From the NCBI GenBank assembly GCA_029379385.1, contig CM055606.1, forward strand, positions 15,401,142-15,465,141: 64,000 bases of DNA. Direction: 5' to 3'. Numbering within the stretch: position 1 is the stretch's first letter; each line of letters opens with the position of its first letter. Positions 51,403 through 63,808 of this stretch are shown here, piece by piece. The notes beneath the pieces are model-generated. The model had not been told where the DNA came from. It did not search any database and saw only the letters and a list, made by a program, of their open reading frames with translations. The position numbers and the translations under genes were made by a program. The DNA comes from Quillaja saponaria (lineage: Eukaryota > Streptophyta > Magnoliopsida > Fabales > Quillajaceae).

Positions 51403-52824
51403 TTCTAGCTGTGTTCTGCTTGTTTTCGTAGTTTGATTTTTCAATCTTGTTACATCTAGATTTTCTTCTTCATTTTTGGAAACCTGTAGAGTTACTTGGA
51501 AGTTTTGGGTTTGTTGTATTTATTGACAGGTTGCTACAGAAGAATCAAAGTGATCGCTTAGCTACCGATATAAACTGACTGAAGGGATGTGTAACAATTA
51601 CAGGACTCTGTAGTTTGCTGCTTATAATATAGAAAAACGATTATGATTACTTAATAAGAAAAGTATGCTTCTATCTGCAATCTACTCCTGTCTTTTTTCC
51701 AGAAGGTTCGGGTATAAACTCCTACAGTCACCTCAGATATCGATCTGGTTGAATTTTAGTGTTGACTTAATTAGGCCTAATTACTAAAAGCCAAATCTGA
51801 TACTCTATCATTACTTATTAACCTATTTGGATGGCATGGCACTTCAATTTCTCTCTTTCAGGTGGGACATGGGCCTCTTTTTCTTTTTTGACCTTTGGTT
51901 TCATATTGTAAGTACCTTCCCGGGTTATCTTTAATGTTCTCCTTGCCCAGTAAGTAATTTTGAATTCATTCACTTTGGAAAAGTTGTTATATGTGGCTTT
52001 AGGTTCAGGTGAGTCCAAGTTTTATAATAAGACAATGTAGTGCTGTGAGCTCTTCAGGGTGCATCAAATCCTCTAATCAAACCACCACAGAAAATCCTGC
52101 AGCGTGAGTTGCCATGTCTGTGTCTGTCTATTGCTTTTGTTTACTCATAAATTGTTCATTAATCAAGTAATCTACAGTTTCTGTTAGAGCTCCATTATTG
52201 TAGAACCTAAAAGCAGGATTCAATCCCAATTATGTAAAACCGTAACACCCTTATTGAGGTTCTCTCTCTACTAGTCTACTTAAGAATTAGGGCAAACCGA
52301 AAACCATATTATTTATTAAAGTATGCTCCATCTGCCAATAAAATACTGTGAACAAGGGAAGTCTGTTTACATTTGAGAAGATAGTTCTAGTTTAAGTTTG
52401 TGTCATTAGTCATTACACTAGCAAGAACACATTGTCAGCAAGAACCAAACAAAAAACATCATATGAAGAAAGATCATTGCCAGAATATACAATATGTGTC
52501 CAATCTGATCATTCAAGTAGAATCTCATTTTTTACTATTACCTTTATCTTATAAACCACCATCTTTCACCTTAAAAAGAGGGCTTGTACTTCGATAATCC
52601 AAAACATTGCAACATCATCACACTAAATGTGTACTTCCAAGAAGCTTCAAGCAATTTTTCTCTATTTATTCAAAATTGATAGGAAAAAGAAAAGGAAAAG
52701 TAAAAGACAAGCAATAATATGTAAAAAGGAAAATGGAACAGCGTACCTAATTTGACCCAAAAAGATAAAGTTTTAACAGATAATAAAGAACCAGCCTCAT
52801 GGACCCTACTCGGCAAACAAAAAC
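51403..52824. other. Convergent intergenic DNA between BTB gene and FAD6
   Basis: Both genes end here. The first 300 bases are T-rich and read like the BTB 3' untranslated region. AT-rich sequence just before 52824 should hold the FAD6 3' end. No exon, RNA gene or repeat was recognised. Confidence 0.45.
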
Positions 52825-55800
52825 TCAAGCATATTCAGGCATGACTTTCTTCAGAAATGCAATTGGATGGGATTCTTCCGGGGTAAGCTGATCAAAGGAG
52901 ACATAGTTTTGCTCCTTGTTGTAGACATGGCACACTGTCATAATTGTCTTCATCAAACGCCAATTCCAAGTAGCCTCATTCAGATACTGTTTATCAAATG
53001 GAAACAACACAAGTCACTAAATACAACACTCTTAGAGATCCTGAACACCAGATCCCCATGGGACAATTGTTTCATAGTAAAATCAGTGTTTATAACTACT
53101 GAGCATATTCTCGATAATTAGGTAAACATGTCTAAAATGCTTTTATTACGGAAAAATGTTTATCAAGTTCAAAACTGAAAAAAGAAAAATTATAACTTGT
53201 TTTTGGGAAATAAATGAGTTACTTTCTACTTTGTATTGGAGGGATAAGCTGGGAGAATCAGGGGAATTAAGTGGCGCTAACAGCATCGTATGCTTCGACA
53301 ATGATGGACAACAGCCCAAATATCCCCTCACCCTCCATGATTTTCTATGTACAAAAAATTGTTGAACAACAGAAAAGGAATCAAGGACTTATTGATCTTA
53401 CCCTTCCCCAATTTTCTTGTAGAGACTTATGAGCAGCCCGTAGATTATAGCTTGGTATCCGCGGAGATATATGATGTGGGATATGAACATTGATATCATG
53501 GCAGAGTATCTCAATCCTGTCCAGAAAAGGAATCAACATATAGCAGTTTACTCAACCTCATGTCTAATATCTATTCAAACATATTTTGCATGCCTGTTAT
53601 TGGAATGACAAAACTGGCAACCAAAAGTGTAAACTGAGTTCGTAAGTTTATTCTGTCATAAATATTCCTCATAAAAAATTGAATGGAAAATAATACCCTA
53701 TAACTGGATTACTGTCAACAAAAAGACCTCTAAAATAGTACCTGTACAACAAATTACCAGCAATGTGAGCATTTGGATAGCTCTCTTTTCATGTACTGAA
53801 AAAATTTACCACATAGCTATCCAGGAAGAACGTTATTAAAGCAGAAAGGAATTTTTTTTCCTTTACAATTTTCTTTTCTCAATCTCTTTATCTTTTTCTT
53901 TTTCAATTGGTCAGCACACGGGGTCTTAGAGGAGAAAGGAACAAAAAGTACTGACAAATAACAGAGATGGATTAACTATGATATCAAAAGCAGAGAAAGT
54001 TCCAAAACAAACGAGCAACAAAACTAAGAGCCTTCAGCAAAGAAGGTACTCAGTGGAAGCCAACTAGGAAGTTACTCAATCAATTTCTCTACCCATCCCT
54101 ACATGTCTACTATATGAGGAAGAAAACAGAAACAAAGGATTGAAGCAGGAAAGGTTCATTACCATTGAGGGTAATCACAATGAACAGTTCCATTAAGCTG
54201 TGCCTGCACAGCATTCCATTCTTCAGAAGCTTTGAATGGTATATGAGGTGCAGTATGATGGACCATGGTGAAAGTGCTCATCTGAGTAAGAACAAAACAA
54301 ATATTCTGGGTGAACTTAAGCAATCCATATACAATTACAATACTAAGTTTGTATGAAATTAATTATCAATTTACATAAAGTTCCATTTTGATGAGATGTC
54401 TTGCACTACATCATCAAAATGAAAACTTTGTAGTTATATTTTAAGAAAACATTCTAAAAGATTGAGGTTGCTGGCCATAGGCATTCTTGATTTAGGTTAA
54501 GCATTGATCAGAAATATAAATAAAAATTAGTTGAAGAGGACATGTAACTTCAAATTTAACAATAATTAGATACTTGAAAATCTCTCTATCCTTCCTTTTG
54601 ATGAGTGCACCACTCATGCACTAGAACCATTCTGAGAACCTATGCTCCAATAATTCAGTTTTAACCAAGATATGACAAAATCATATCTTAAAAAGTTGCC
54701 TTTAAGATGCCAATCAATATAAACTGCAAGTGACCAAGAAGTAGAATTACCCAGAAGTGATATCCCAACCATGGCATCAACCAGAACTTGATCCATCCAA
54801 TGATGCCGGTCTTGTAAATAATCAATGGCCATCCTATGGCCATAAAGGTGAAAACACAAGCTAAACTTATCTTCACCCTCTTTACTTCACTTGGTCTGAA
54901 CTTCTTCAGATTGAAGTGCCAGATCAACCTGTAGGATGTTAATCTAGTCTTCATAACATTAAAAGGTAAACACATGAAACTAAAAGCTAATTAAGTTTGG
55001 AGTGGTGATGCCAATGGCATAAGAGATTGTTAAGAAACTCTAAAGACATAGGTGATCTCAAGGCATTAATTATTCTTGTATTCGGTAGTTAGTACCATAC
55101 CAGTGACCTATAGACATCCAAGGTCGAAATGGACCATATCCATATATTATTGCCTTGCGCCAAAGGGGAGATGAATCAAAGTTATCAAACTCCTCTTTTG
55201 GAAGAGGTTCCCAAGCAGTATCTTCGGACAGCCTATAGAATTACAATAATTAATTGAAGTTATAAGATTAAAAAGGAAGCCAATGTAACAAATAATATTT
55301 GTAGGAACACGGACTTGAGGGCAGGAAACCAACTCCTGCACTCGAGCATCAATGGACTCTAAGGAAGACCCAGTTATTATGTGTAATCTGTATTAAAATA
55401 AATGTAATCAAGAGAAATATAACAAGAAGCATCATACTGACATGTTTGTCTTTGCGTGATGCCTATCATGCTTAAACCTCCACGGCTCATATGGATAAAT
55501 AAGTGGCAAGAATGCCAGAGTTCCAACAATGTCTTCCACTAATTTGTTCTTAGAAAATGATTTGTGAGCGCAATCATGTCCTACAACAAAGAACTGTATA
55601 CAATGAAAAAGATAAGTTTCTGGGACCTAAGAACAAAACAAAATAGGAGTTGGCTTGGATCTATAACGAAATAAAGTTAAAAAAGAATGAGGAAGGGGCC
55701 TAAAGAAATGAGAAGAAATATATCAAAAGGGAAGATGTAAAAAGAACTAACCCCTGTGACTGCTGTCCCTGTCCATGCCCAAGCCAGAGGAAGTAGATAC

Positions 55801-57642
55801 CATGGGGCTTTTGAAATCATGAAGAGTCCCAAAGCGTATGATGTGACAGATATCAAAACTGTTTTCCATGCTTTGACATCATCAATGTCAAACACCTTCA
55901 AACATGAGAAGGGAAAAATGAATTCATCGATATCTAATGTTTTTTCTTTTATATTATAATGATCTAGTTTAGGTATCAGTATTGCCTAAGGTTTAAAGGT
56001 TGTAGAATCGTATACTTCCAACTCCTCTTCCTCCTTGGTGGCAAATAATATAATTATGATTGATATTTTACAATGGACATATATTTTAAACCATGCTATT
56101 CAGAATGACTAAATGATACCAATCATGCAGAAAAAATGATATGATGAAAAATGTTTTTCATGTGAACTGAACAGACAAAAATTCAATACATAAATCCTAA
56201 CAGGTTAACCTAAAATTTTATAAACACGTCTGGAGTAAATAGTATAATACCACTATGAAGCATGATAGGGCTCTGAGGAAATTACTTGTTTTGGAAGGGA
56301 ATCAATGACATCCCTTAAAGTAACATTTTCCGAAATTGGTTCTCCAATATGCCTAAAACCATATCTTTCAGATAGTTGTTTTCGATATTCGGCATCGCTT
56401 AGTTGTTTTCCGTTCTCAGCATCAGCTGGAGATGGTGCAACCGGAACTGCCACAGCTTGTATCAGGGTAGTTTTTTTCTTGCATTGTAAATGTCTTTGTT
56501 GTCTGAATCCCTTCCAGACAAGCTTGTTTCCCTTCAGATTACATATGCCTGCGTACCAGAATAAGCATTAAAATGCATCCATATCAATTCTTTCCAGTAA
56601 TATTTGAACCTGAGATCTTCATTTACCCCAGATAACTCTTTACTGAGCCACGTCCCAAGGCATCAGAAAAGGTACTAGTAGTTTATGCAGTACCAGACCA
56701 AAAGGACATGTAAAAATATAATATTTGTAAAATTTAAACAATGCATCGCAGCTACACATAGAAAAATCCACCACTTTAAGCAATAAACAGGTGAATCTTG
56801 CAGCTATAGTTGAGAGATTTAAAGAGAAAGATATTAGGTATAGGTATTTACTTTAATGGATTGTAAACTAGCGGAGCAAGGGTAAACCACATATTTGGCT
56901 TGTATTCATGTAAGTCTTATGTTGCATTGTACTACCTTGGTTGTTGTTGCTTATTTATGATTCTTTTTTTCTTATCTTTTTTAAGGAACCTCCTTTGCTT
57001 GTATTTTAAATTGTTTACAAAATTAGCAAACTCATAGTTTATTCAATTCAATACAAGAGGAGGAAATCTTTTTTATCATGCAAAATCCACCTTTTTCCCA
57101 GTTGTGGAATTCAATTTTGAGCTGAACCTACAATGCAATTGACAAGTGACAGCCACATAACTTCATTTCTTTGTTTGGACATTAAGTCATATGCTGTATT
57201 ATTTCTTGGCTTTCATTGTTGAATTTGATGTAAATATATTAATTGATTCCTCCTCTGCTTACAATGGAATTATTTACAAATTAACCTAAGTCACTATCTA
57301 TTCATTGCAACAGGAAAGAAGCAAATGTTTAATGATTTCCCCTTTTTTCCGTTTCTAGAACTCTATTACTAAGCTGAACCTACAATGCAATTGAGAAGTA
57401 ATTCAATAGTACATACCTGGAGAGCAATGGGCTACATTTTTTCCATTCTGAACTGGGTTTTCGTAGGAGCCCTGAAAACCAAACCGGCATATATTGAAAA
57501 ACACAACCAACACCAACAACAACAGCAATTAAAGTGATGGCTTTTGAAACACACACGGAAAGAGGGAAAGAGGGAAAGAGGGAAAGAGAGACGTATGTAA
57601 AACCTTGAAGAGGAATACAGAATCTGCAAGCCTGCAAGCCAT
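52825..57642 (-). CDS. FAD6: Omega-6 fatty acid desaturase, chloroplastic
   Basis: Ten minus-strand exons close in phase to 452 residues: 57642-57604, 57471-57417, 56548-56286, 55895-55752, 55593-55442, 55232-55101, 54928-54751, 54281-54163, 53516-53402 and 52986-52825. The first 65-70 residues ([13 protein letters not shown] onward, rich in Ser, Lys, Asn and Gln) act as a plastid transit peptide, ending near [12 protein letters not shown]. The three histidine boxes of membrane desaturases are present: HDCAH (173-177), HDRHH (209-213) and HIPHH (372-376). Hydrophobic segments include [11 protein letters not shown] and [18 protein letters not shown]. The enzyme inserts the second double bond into 16:1 and 18:1 chains on plastid glycerolipids, using ferredoxin, in the chloroplast envelope. 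The exon 9/10 junction gives WGRY where most relatives read WGKY. The ORF is intact, and four GGAAAGAG units sit in intron 1. Confidence 0.96.
57557..57588. repeat. (GGAAAGAG)4 microsatellite in FAD6 intron 1
   Basis: Four perfect tandem octamers; on the FAD6 coding strand this is a CTCTTTCC pyrimidine tract inside the first intron. CT-rich tracts near plant start codons can affect expression, but nothing here proves it. Confidence 0.8.
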
Positions 57643-58110
57643 TGTAGGCAGAATTGCAGAAATTCCAGTTCAGAAGGCTCCCCTCTTACTCGCCCTGCGA
57701 ATGTGAAATATGAAAGGATAGGGCTTTGGCAATGGACCACGGTGGCAAAGACTGAAATTTGGACCTCTCAGACTTCATATATGATATATGAGGTGGGTTT
57801 CTTGTTCTGGTCCCGCAAAATGTGGACAGAGTTGTATATTCCATCACAGCCATTTGTTGGTGACAAGCAATCTAATGGCAATTTGCAACCAATTTGCAGA
57901 CTGCATGAAAATTATTTTGTAAGAAAAAGAAAAGTGAGACAAAGACATCTAACTTCCCTTATATATTTTATTAAGATGACACAATATTTTAGTTTCAAAA
58001 GAGAATGGTATATATTGTTGTGGCTTTTTTTAAAAAAAATTTCACATGTGTATTTAAGAAATTACTTTAGTTTAATTATTGAATGCCTCTAATTAAAAAA
58101 AATACTAATA

Positions 58111-58380
58111 TTATTAAACACATTTATAAAACAATAGTTTAGAATTTTGAAAATAAAAAAAATTAAGAAAGTTTAGAATCATATATCATTGAATCAACTT
58201 AATCTAGCAGTGTGACAATTAAAAACCTCAAAATTAATAATATTAATTATTCTCATTACTAAAACAAATAAAATAATTTTATTAAAGACATTTAAAAGAC
58301 AATAATTTAGGATTATTAAACACATTTATAATTGAAATCACCTTAATCTAGCAATGCAATAGTTAGACACCTCAAATTTT
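58111..58380. repeat. Imperfect direct repeats
   Basis: TTATTAAACACATTTATAA at 58111 recurs near 58313, with a third weaker copy near 58280 (TTATTAAAGACATTTAAAAG). The phrase CTTAATCTAGCARTGYRA followed by ACCTCAAAAT occurs near 58198 and again near 58351. The copies are old and rearranged, with different spacing. Confidence 0.5.
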
Positions 58381-58749
58381 TGCTCAAAAACTCTTAATTT
58401 AATTTATTGTCATTAAAAAAACTCTTTATTTATTTATTATAAAAAAAATTACTTTGTAAAGACAATGTCAATATATTTCATTTTGTCCAACACTGACATT
58501 ATTAGTAGAAAAGGAAAGGAAAAAAAGAGAGAGAATGCATATTCTTTGGGATCATACTTTAAAGGGATTGGCCCAATTGTCAAATAAGGTGTGTTCTCTT
58601 TATTGATTTCTTAAGTTCAAATCTAGTCTCAATGAGGATGGCTTGATTTTTATTGGACCAAAAATATGATTAGTCTAGATGCACTTAAGTTAGCCTGGAC
58701 ACATCTGAACACTAAATGAAAAGTAAAAGAAAATAAAAAAAATTTTGAG

Positions 58750-58975
58750 ATAATCTTTTGCTAGTAAGCCGATAAACCACTTCCTTATCAGCATCAAGGT
58801 ATAATAGTAATTCCTAATTATTTGTTATTGATCGTTGCTTATGAATATCAAAAAATGTTCTTTGGGATCATCTTTCGCTGGTAAGCGGATAACCCCTTTA
58901 CCAGTGTCAAGGTATAATAGTAAGTGCCAATTATTATTTATTGATCGTCATTTATGAGTATCAACAATAAATTTA
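58750..58975. repeat. Two tandem copies of a 115-bp unit
   Basis: Copies begin near 58760 and 58877 and share GCTRGTAAGCSGATAAMCC, then TCAAGGTATAATAGTAA, TTATTGATCGT and TATGARTATCAA. In the second copy CTGGTAA pairs with TTACCAG across the unit, a possible hairpin. The tail TATGAGCATCAACAATAA appears a third time near 59257, so more copies once existed. Confidence 0.65.
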
Positions 58976-59010
58976 TTAGTCTTTTTAGTATAATGATTAG
59001 GTGTAAGTTT

Positions 59011-59153
59011 GTTCAACTGGTAAAATTTATTGGTGTAGTATAATAAGGACTTGGGATTAAATTCAATCTTTTCTTCACCTTGGTTCAATTTGTAAAATCT
59101 TTTGTTGTTGAATAATAAGAACTCAAGATTGAATTCAATCATGTTTTCACTTA
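59011..59153. repeat. 72-bp tandem pair with SINE/tRNA-like boxes
   Basis: GTTCAACTGGTAAAATT and GTTCAATTTGTAAAATC start the two copies, and GGATTAAATTCAATC and AGATTGAATTCAATC occur at matching places. The first motif looks like a degenerate pol III A box and the second like a B box (GGTTCRANTCC). The B-box match is weak, so a decayed tRNA-derived SINE is only a suggestion. Confidence 0.4.
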
Positions 59154-59489
59154 AGGGAGATTTATGGGAAGGAAGAGAGTTATCTAATTGTGTAACTCAA
59201 AAACCCAATAAATTTTTTAAGGAAAGAAAAACACTTATTAATCATATACTATCACTTATGAGCATCAACAATAACTTTATTATTTTTGACTGTTGTAATA
59301 CTGTAATGGGTGGTGTTACGGTAGTCAAAATGATTATTGCCGCAACTTATAAATGCAAGAAATATCTAATAAATCGTTTTACCCGTTACTCAAATATTTA
59401 AGAATAAACTATATTTTTACCCCTTATAGTATATTATTTTTATTTTTTGTTGGGTTAAAAACAAATATGTGATTCATTTTATTAAAAAC

Positions 59490-60253
59490 TAAGGCTACGT
59501 TTGGATCCATTTAATTGAAATTGGAACAATTTCCATTATACTAAAATTATAGTTGGTTAGAATTACAACATATGAGTTCGAATCACATAAAAAAAATACA
59601 ACCAAAATTATATTCTAAATACTTGGTGATGGTTGTCGTCATCTCCTTTTTCCGAATATTTATAATAGTGGTTGACGTCTTCTCTAACAATGGTTTTCGT
59701 AGCCTTTAGAGACTTTTGGCAGTGGTTTATGTTGTCTTGAATGGCTTTTGGTATTGGTTTTCGTTATCTTAGACTAGTTTCGACGACAATTGTTGTCGTT
59801 ATGACAGATTCCAAATATAGTTATTGTTATTTCCAGTAGGTCCTTACCATAGTTGTTGTCATTTTTCTGTATCTTGATAGTGGTTAATGGTAGTTGTCGT
59901 CATCATTGGAAGGTTCTGACAGTAGTCGGTATCGTACGCAACGGTGACATTGATTAGTGGCGGCCAACAGCTGGTGGGTGAAATTACCAATGGGTAAAGG
60001 CCTGCGGTGGGTGGTGGCCGATATTATAACATGTTGTGTAGACATGAGTAAGTGACTGTTAATAATAGCATACGCAAAAAACATTGTAAATTTTAGACAC
60101 TACCCATAACAATTGAATATAATATTTTGTAGCTAGTAATTGGATTGAAAATTTGAATTTGAATTCTAAAATGTGCAGCAAAAGAAAATTTGAAATTAAA
60201 CAATCCAATTTACAATTTTAATTCCAATACACTATATTCAAACAGACCCATAA
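59490..60253. mobile_element. Candidate hAT-like non-autonomous element with internal GTYGTC repeats
   Basis: The left end GGCTACGTTTGGATCC and the reverse complement of the right end GGGTCTGTTTGAATAT share GTTTGRAT. After seven bases both have ATTGRAATTRRAA, so the ends are about 30-base imperfect inverted repeats. Inside (59620-59930) phrases such as TGGTTGTCGTCAT, GTTGTCGTTAT and AGTTGTTGTCATT recur about every 35-45 bases. There is no coding frame and no clear 8-bp target duplication. Confidence 0.4.
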
Positions 60254-60585
60254 CAAAATAAAAAATAAAATTTATTTAAAATTAATTCATTTCATTTAAT
60301 TTCTTATTTTCAATAAAAATTACATGTATAAAATTCATTTCAATTCTCTTATTTGTAACAAATGATAAATTCATTTTATTTAAGTATTTTTCCATACTAC
60401 CCTCAACTTTTTAAATAAAACTAACATTGAACTAAAAATATAAAGATAAGATATTAATTATTGTTCACTAAATAGAAGACAAGTTAAGGTATAATAGATA
60501 AAAATTTTAGAAATAATTTTTAAAAAAAAAGTAATAATCTATAAATGAAATAGTACTAAAATAATAACTAATTAATACAATAATC

Positions 60586-60590
<5 letters not shown>

Positions 60591-60625
<35 letters not shown>
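60591..60625. repeat. (TA)17 microsatellite
   Basis: About 17 perfect TA dinucleotides in AT-rich intergenic DNA. Confidence 0.9.
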
Positions 60626-60628
<3 letters not shown>

Positions 60629-62242
60629 GTTGTGTTTCTCTAACAAGTTCTTTAATGACACTTATTAAAATATAATAAAAACTACACAATTTTCATTTAC
60701 AAAATCTTAATGGCCACTTGCTAAAAAATTCCTATTATATTATCTTAACAAGTTAACAATGCATAAAAGCACTAATTATAAAAAAATATGAAAAGCAAAG
60801 AAAAGACCTATGGTGCGTTTGGATTGGCGTCCTGGGACGCTCAACTTACGAAAGCACGTCTCGGTCTCGGTCCCGATTTCATTCTTATTCTTATTCTTAT
60901 TCTTCTTTTCTTTTATTTCCTTTATTATTCAACTTTATTCATGTTTTATCCTTCCCTAAGTAAATGTAAATGTAAAGCAAGTGAATGTAAGTTTAATAAA
61001 TAAATATTTTTTTTTAGTAATTTATACACATCTATTTTCAGATTACTATCATAAACTATATTTATTGATAACTTATATACACCTAAAAAATGTGACAAGA
61101 CAAGACCATGATTTGCGCCTCACCTTGCCTCGCCTCTAATTCACAATGGTCGCTTAATTGGGAATTGTAGGAGTACAGATTGGTGGAGGACTTCCACACA
61201 CAAAACTGTACGTAGTAAAGTAGTATTAGCTGTCACAGGTTCCCAACATTGCATGTTTTAGGGTGCTGTTCAGGTCACGTGCCTTCAACGGTAGTATGTG
61301 TGTACGATTTTGACTCTTATTCTCCACCTTAGACATTTTTTGCAGAAATAAATGTTTCTATTAACAAGTAATTTAAAAAGAAAAAAATTTATATTCGGTG
61401 AATATTGTCATTGATTGGATAATATAAATAAATAATTAAAATAGATCAAACCTATCATTAAATAATAATATAAATACTGAGCAAATCAATAATCAAATGA
61501 ATGATAGCAGCATTGTGCAAATTGTTTATTTTATATTTTATAATTCATGTTTGCTAGCTCCTGTAAACAATTTGTATACGGTTCTAAATTAAAGGTGGTC
61601 TGTGTCGGTGAGTATTGGACGTATGTCAAACTGCAAACTTTTATTTTTGTCACTATCTCAGTCAAAACTTTTCAATTATAACCAAAAAAAAAAAAAAATT
61701 AATTAATAAAAAGAAAAAGAGAGAGAAAGTTGTAGGTCTCTCCAAAACCAAAAAGATTTCTGATTTTCAGTCTGTTTGATTCTCCCAGCAGAAGCAATAA
61801 TAACATTTTCTTCAGAAAAATGTATAACTATTGATTAACTAAGAATGGAATATGTATTTCATATAAATTGAGGAAGAAACACCACTTTGCCATACCTTTA
61901 AGACTAATAAGGGGCATAAATTCATATTAATGGGTCGAAGTGTTTGAGCATAATTAGAGAATTTGACTCTAATAATATTATGTTAGAGTAACATTTTTAT
62001 AATTAATCAATTGATATTAAATAGTATGAACCCATATAATTACTCATATCTCTACATTTAAACAATATAAAAAATTATTATGTAATAATTATTTGATCAA
62101 TTAAAGCTAAATTTGACTTTAAAACAATTAATTTTGTTTTGTGAAAATAAATTCTTCTATTCTAAAGAATTGCTTCTTTTTCTCTTTGAAAAATTACAAC
62201 TAACCATATGTTATATTAAAAACTTATGACTATATTCTAAAA

Positions 62243-62440
62243 AGAATTTATCTAACGGGTGTCTAAAAGATATTTGTTAAGCTTTAGAAATAGAAAGTTT
62301 CTAATATTTATTATGATAGTTGATTATAATTTTAGTGTTATTTATTACATAAATTACTACTTGTAAAAAATTTTAATTTTTAATAACTATATTTATTGTA
62401 ACTTAACAAATACTTTTTAGACATCCGTTAGAAAAATTCT
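62243..62440. mobile_element. 198-bp MITE with 40-bp terminal inverted repeats
   Basis: The left arm reads AGAATTTATCTAACGGGTG then TCTAAAAGATATTTGTTAAG. The reverse complement of the right arm reads AGAATTTTTCTAACGGATG then TCTAAAAAGTATTTGTTAAG. They match over about 40 bases with few mismatches. The interior is about 115 bases and non-coding. TAAAA on both sides could be a 5-bp target duplication, but the AT context makes this uncertain. Confidence 0.75.
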
Positions 62441-63808
62441 AAAATCGCAACCGTAAAATTCTGATAATAGCTAATAAGTAGGAAATAATTAGTTTGATTT
62501 CCTTGGCCATAAGTTATCCAAGTGCAAGCATGAGATGTATGCTAGATTGATAGGTGGGAATAAATGAAATTGGTGATGGGGTTATGTTCTAGTTTTTCAG
62601 ATACCCGTGAACCACAATCAATTGAACCAATTTATCTCAGTCATTTTTTTTTTTCTTTTCCTTCTTGTTCTTCTGAGATTTAAATATTCTCATAGAAGAT
62701 AACTAATTTAGAGGAATAGAGCCTAATCCCACTGCAAAATCAACTATACTTCAATCCAATTGCAACTTAGTGGCTTCATGTCTAATTAAATTTTAAAGTG
62801 AGTGATCTACATTAGGCATGACAATCAATCGAATCATAATAGGATCCAGACTGATTCAAGTTTAACAAATCTAATCGAGTGCAAAATTCATTCATTTGAA
62901 ATATATAAAATTTGAACCACACTTTGAAATAGGTTTATCTTTTATTATTTTCTTAACTTTATAAATAATTTTTTTACTTATTCATTTATGAATAGACCAG
63001 TACAAAATTAATCGATTATAATTTGATCCAAATCATATACAATATGTTAATCGATCAAACATATAAAAATATGATCAAATTATATCAAGCAGCTAACTAA
63101 TCCAACTTGATAACTCAAATAATCATTTCTAGTGCAAATAATGTAATCAGTCCTCGAAATATAAGGACTAAATTGAAATTCAATGCAAACTAGACCAATA
63201 GTGTAATTGAAGCCATAATTGTAAATCCCATCATATTACTAAGAATTTCTGGTTTTGGTTTTTGTTTTGGCTTGTGATTTGTTGGTTTGATTGTTAACCA
63301 AAAATCGAGTTAACCCAATATAAGGTTAAGCAGGTAAGCTACTGTTTGAGGAGCTTTGGGCAAATTTGGGGAATAACTGGTAGTGCTGCTACAAATACAA
63401 TGACAAAATTGCAGTTTTTATATGCCTTCTCTTTACAACTGTAGCTTTGCCTGGACAATTTAGCAAAAGAAAACCCCAATTTTGTTCCAGAATCCCTCTC
63501 AATCTTTATTTTTTGTAGCAAGATATGTCCCAAAGAGATCATCCATAACACCCAAATCATTTCAACCCCACCAATTGTTACTGAGACTACGAAGAAAAAG
63601 TGAAAAAAAGAGAAACCAGCCCCTTGTCCCTTGCAAAACAATCCTGGTTCTCTTTCTCAAGCTCACTCAATAGCTTTACAAAAAAGATCCCTATGTTTCG
63701 CCCCACCAACCGCCATTTCTTCTGCTTTAAGCTTCTAATCCATTAACGACCTCTGCCCCATTGTAGTACTCATTATTAAGATAAGAGGGAGTGGAAGATA
63801 AGCAAGAG

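Larger units (their letters stand above)
57643..63808. other. Repeat-rich AT intergenic region
   Basis: After the FAD6 promoter this 6-kb region holds no recognisable gene until 63809. It contains old direct repeats (58111-58380), a 115-base tandem duplication (58750-58975), a 72-base tandem pair of SINE-like look (59011-59153) and a candidate DNA element (59490-60250). It also holds a (TA)17 microsatellite (60591-60625), a short MITE (62243-62440) and a patch at 60813-60880 that resembles one near 29280. The last 500 bases are less AT-rich and should be the promoter and leader of the gene at 63809. Confidence 0.5.
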
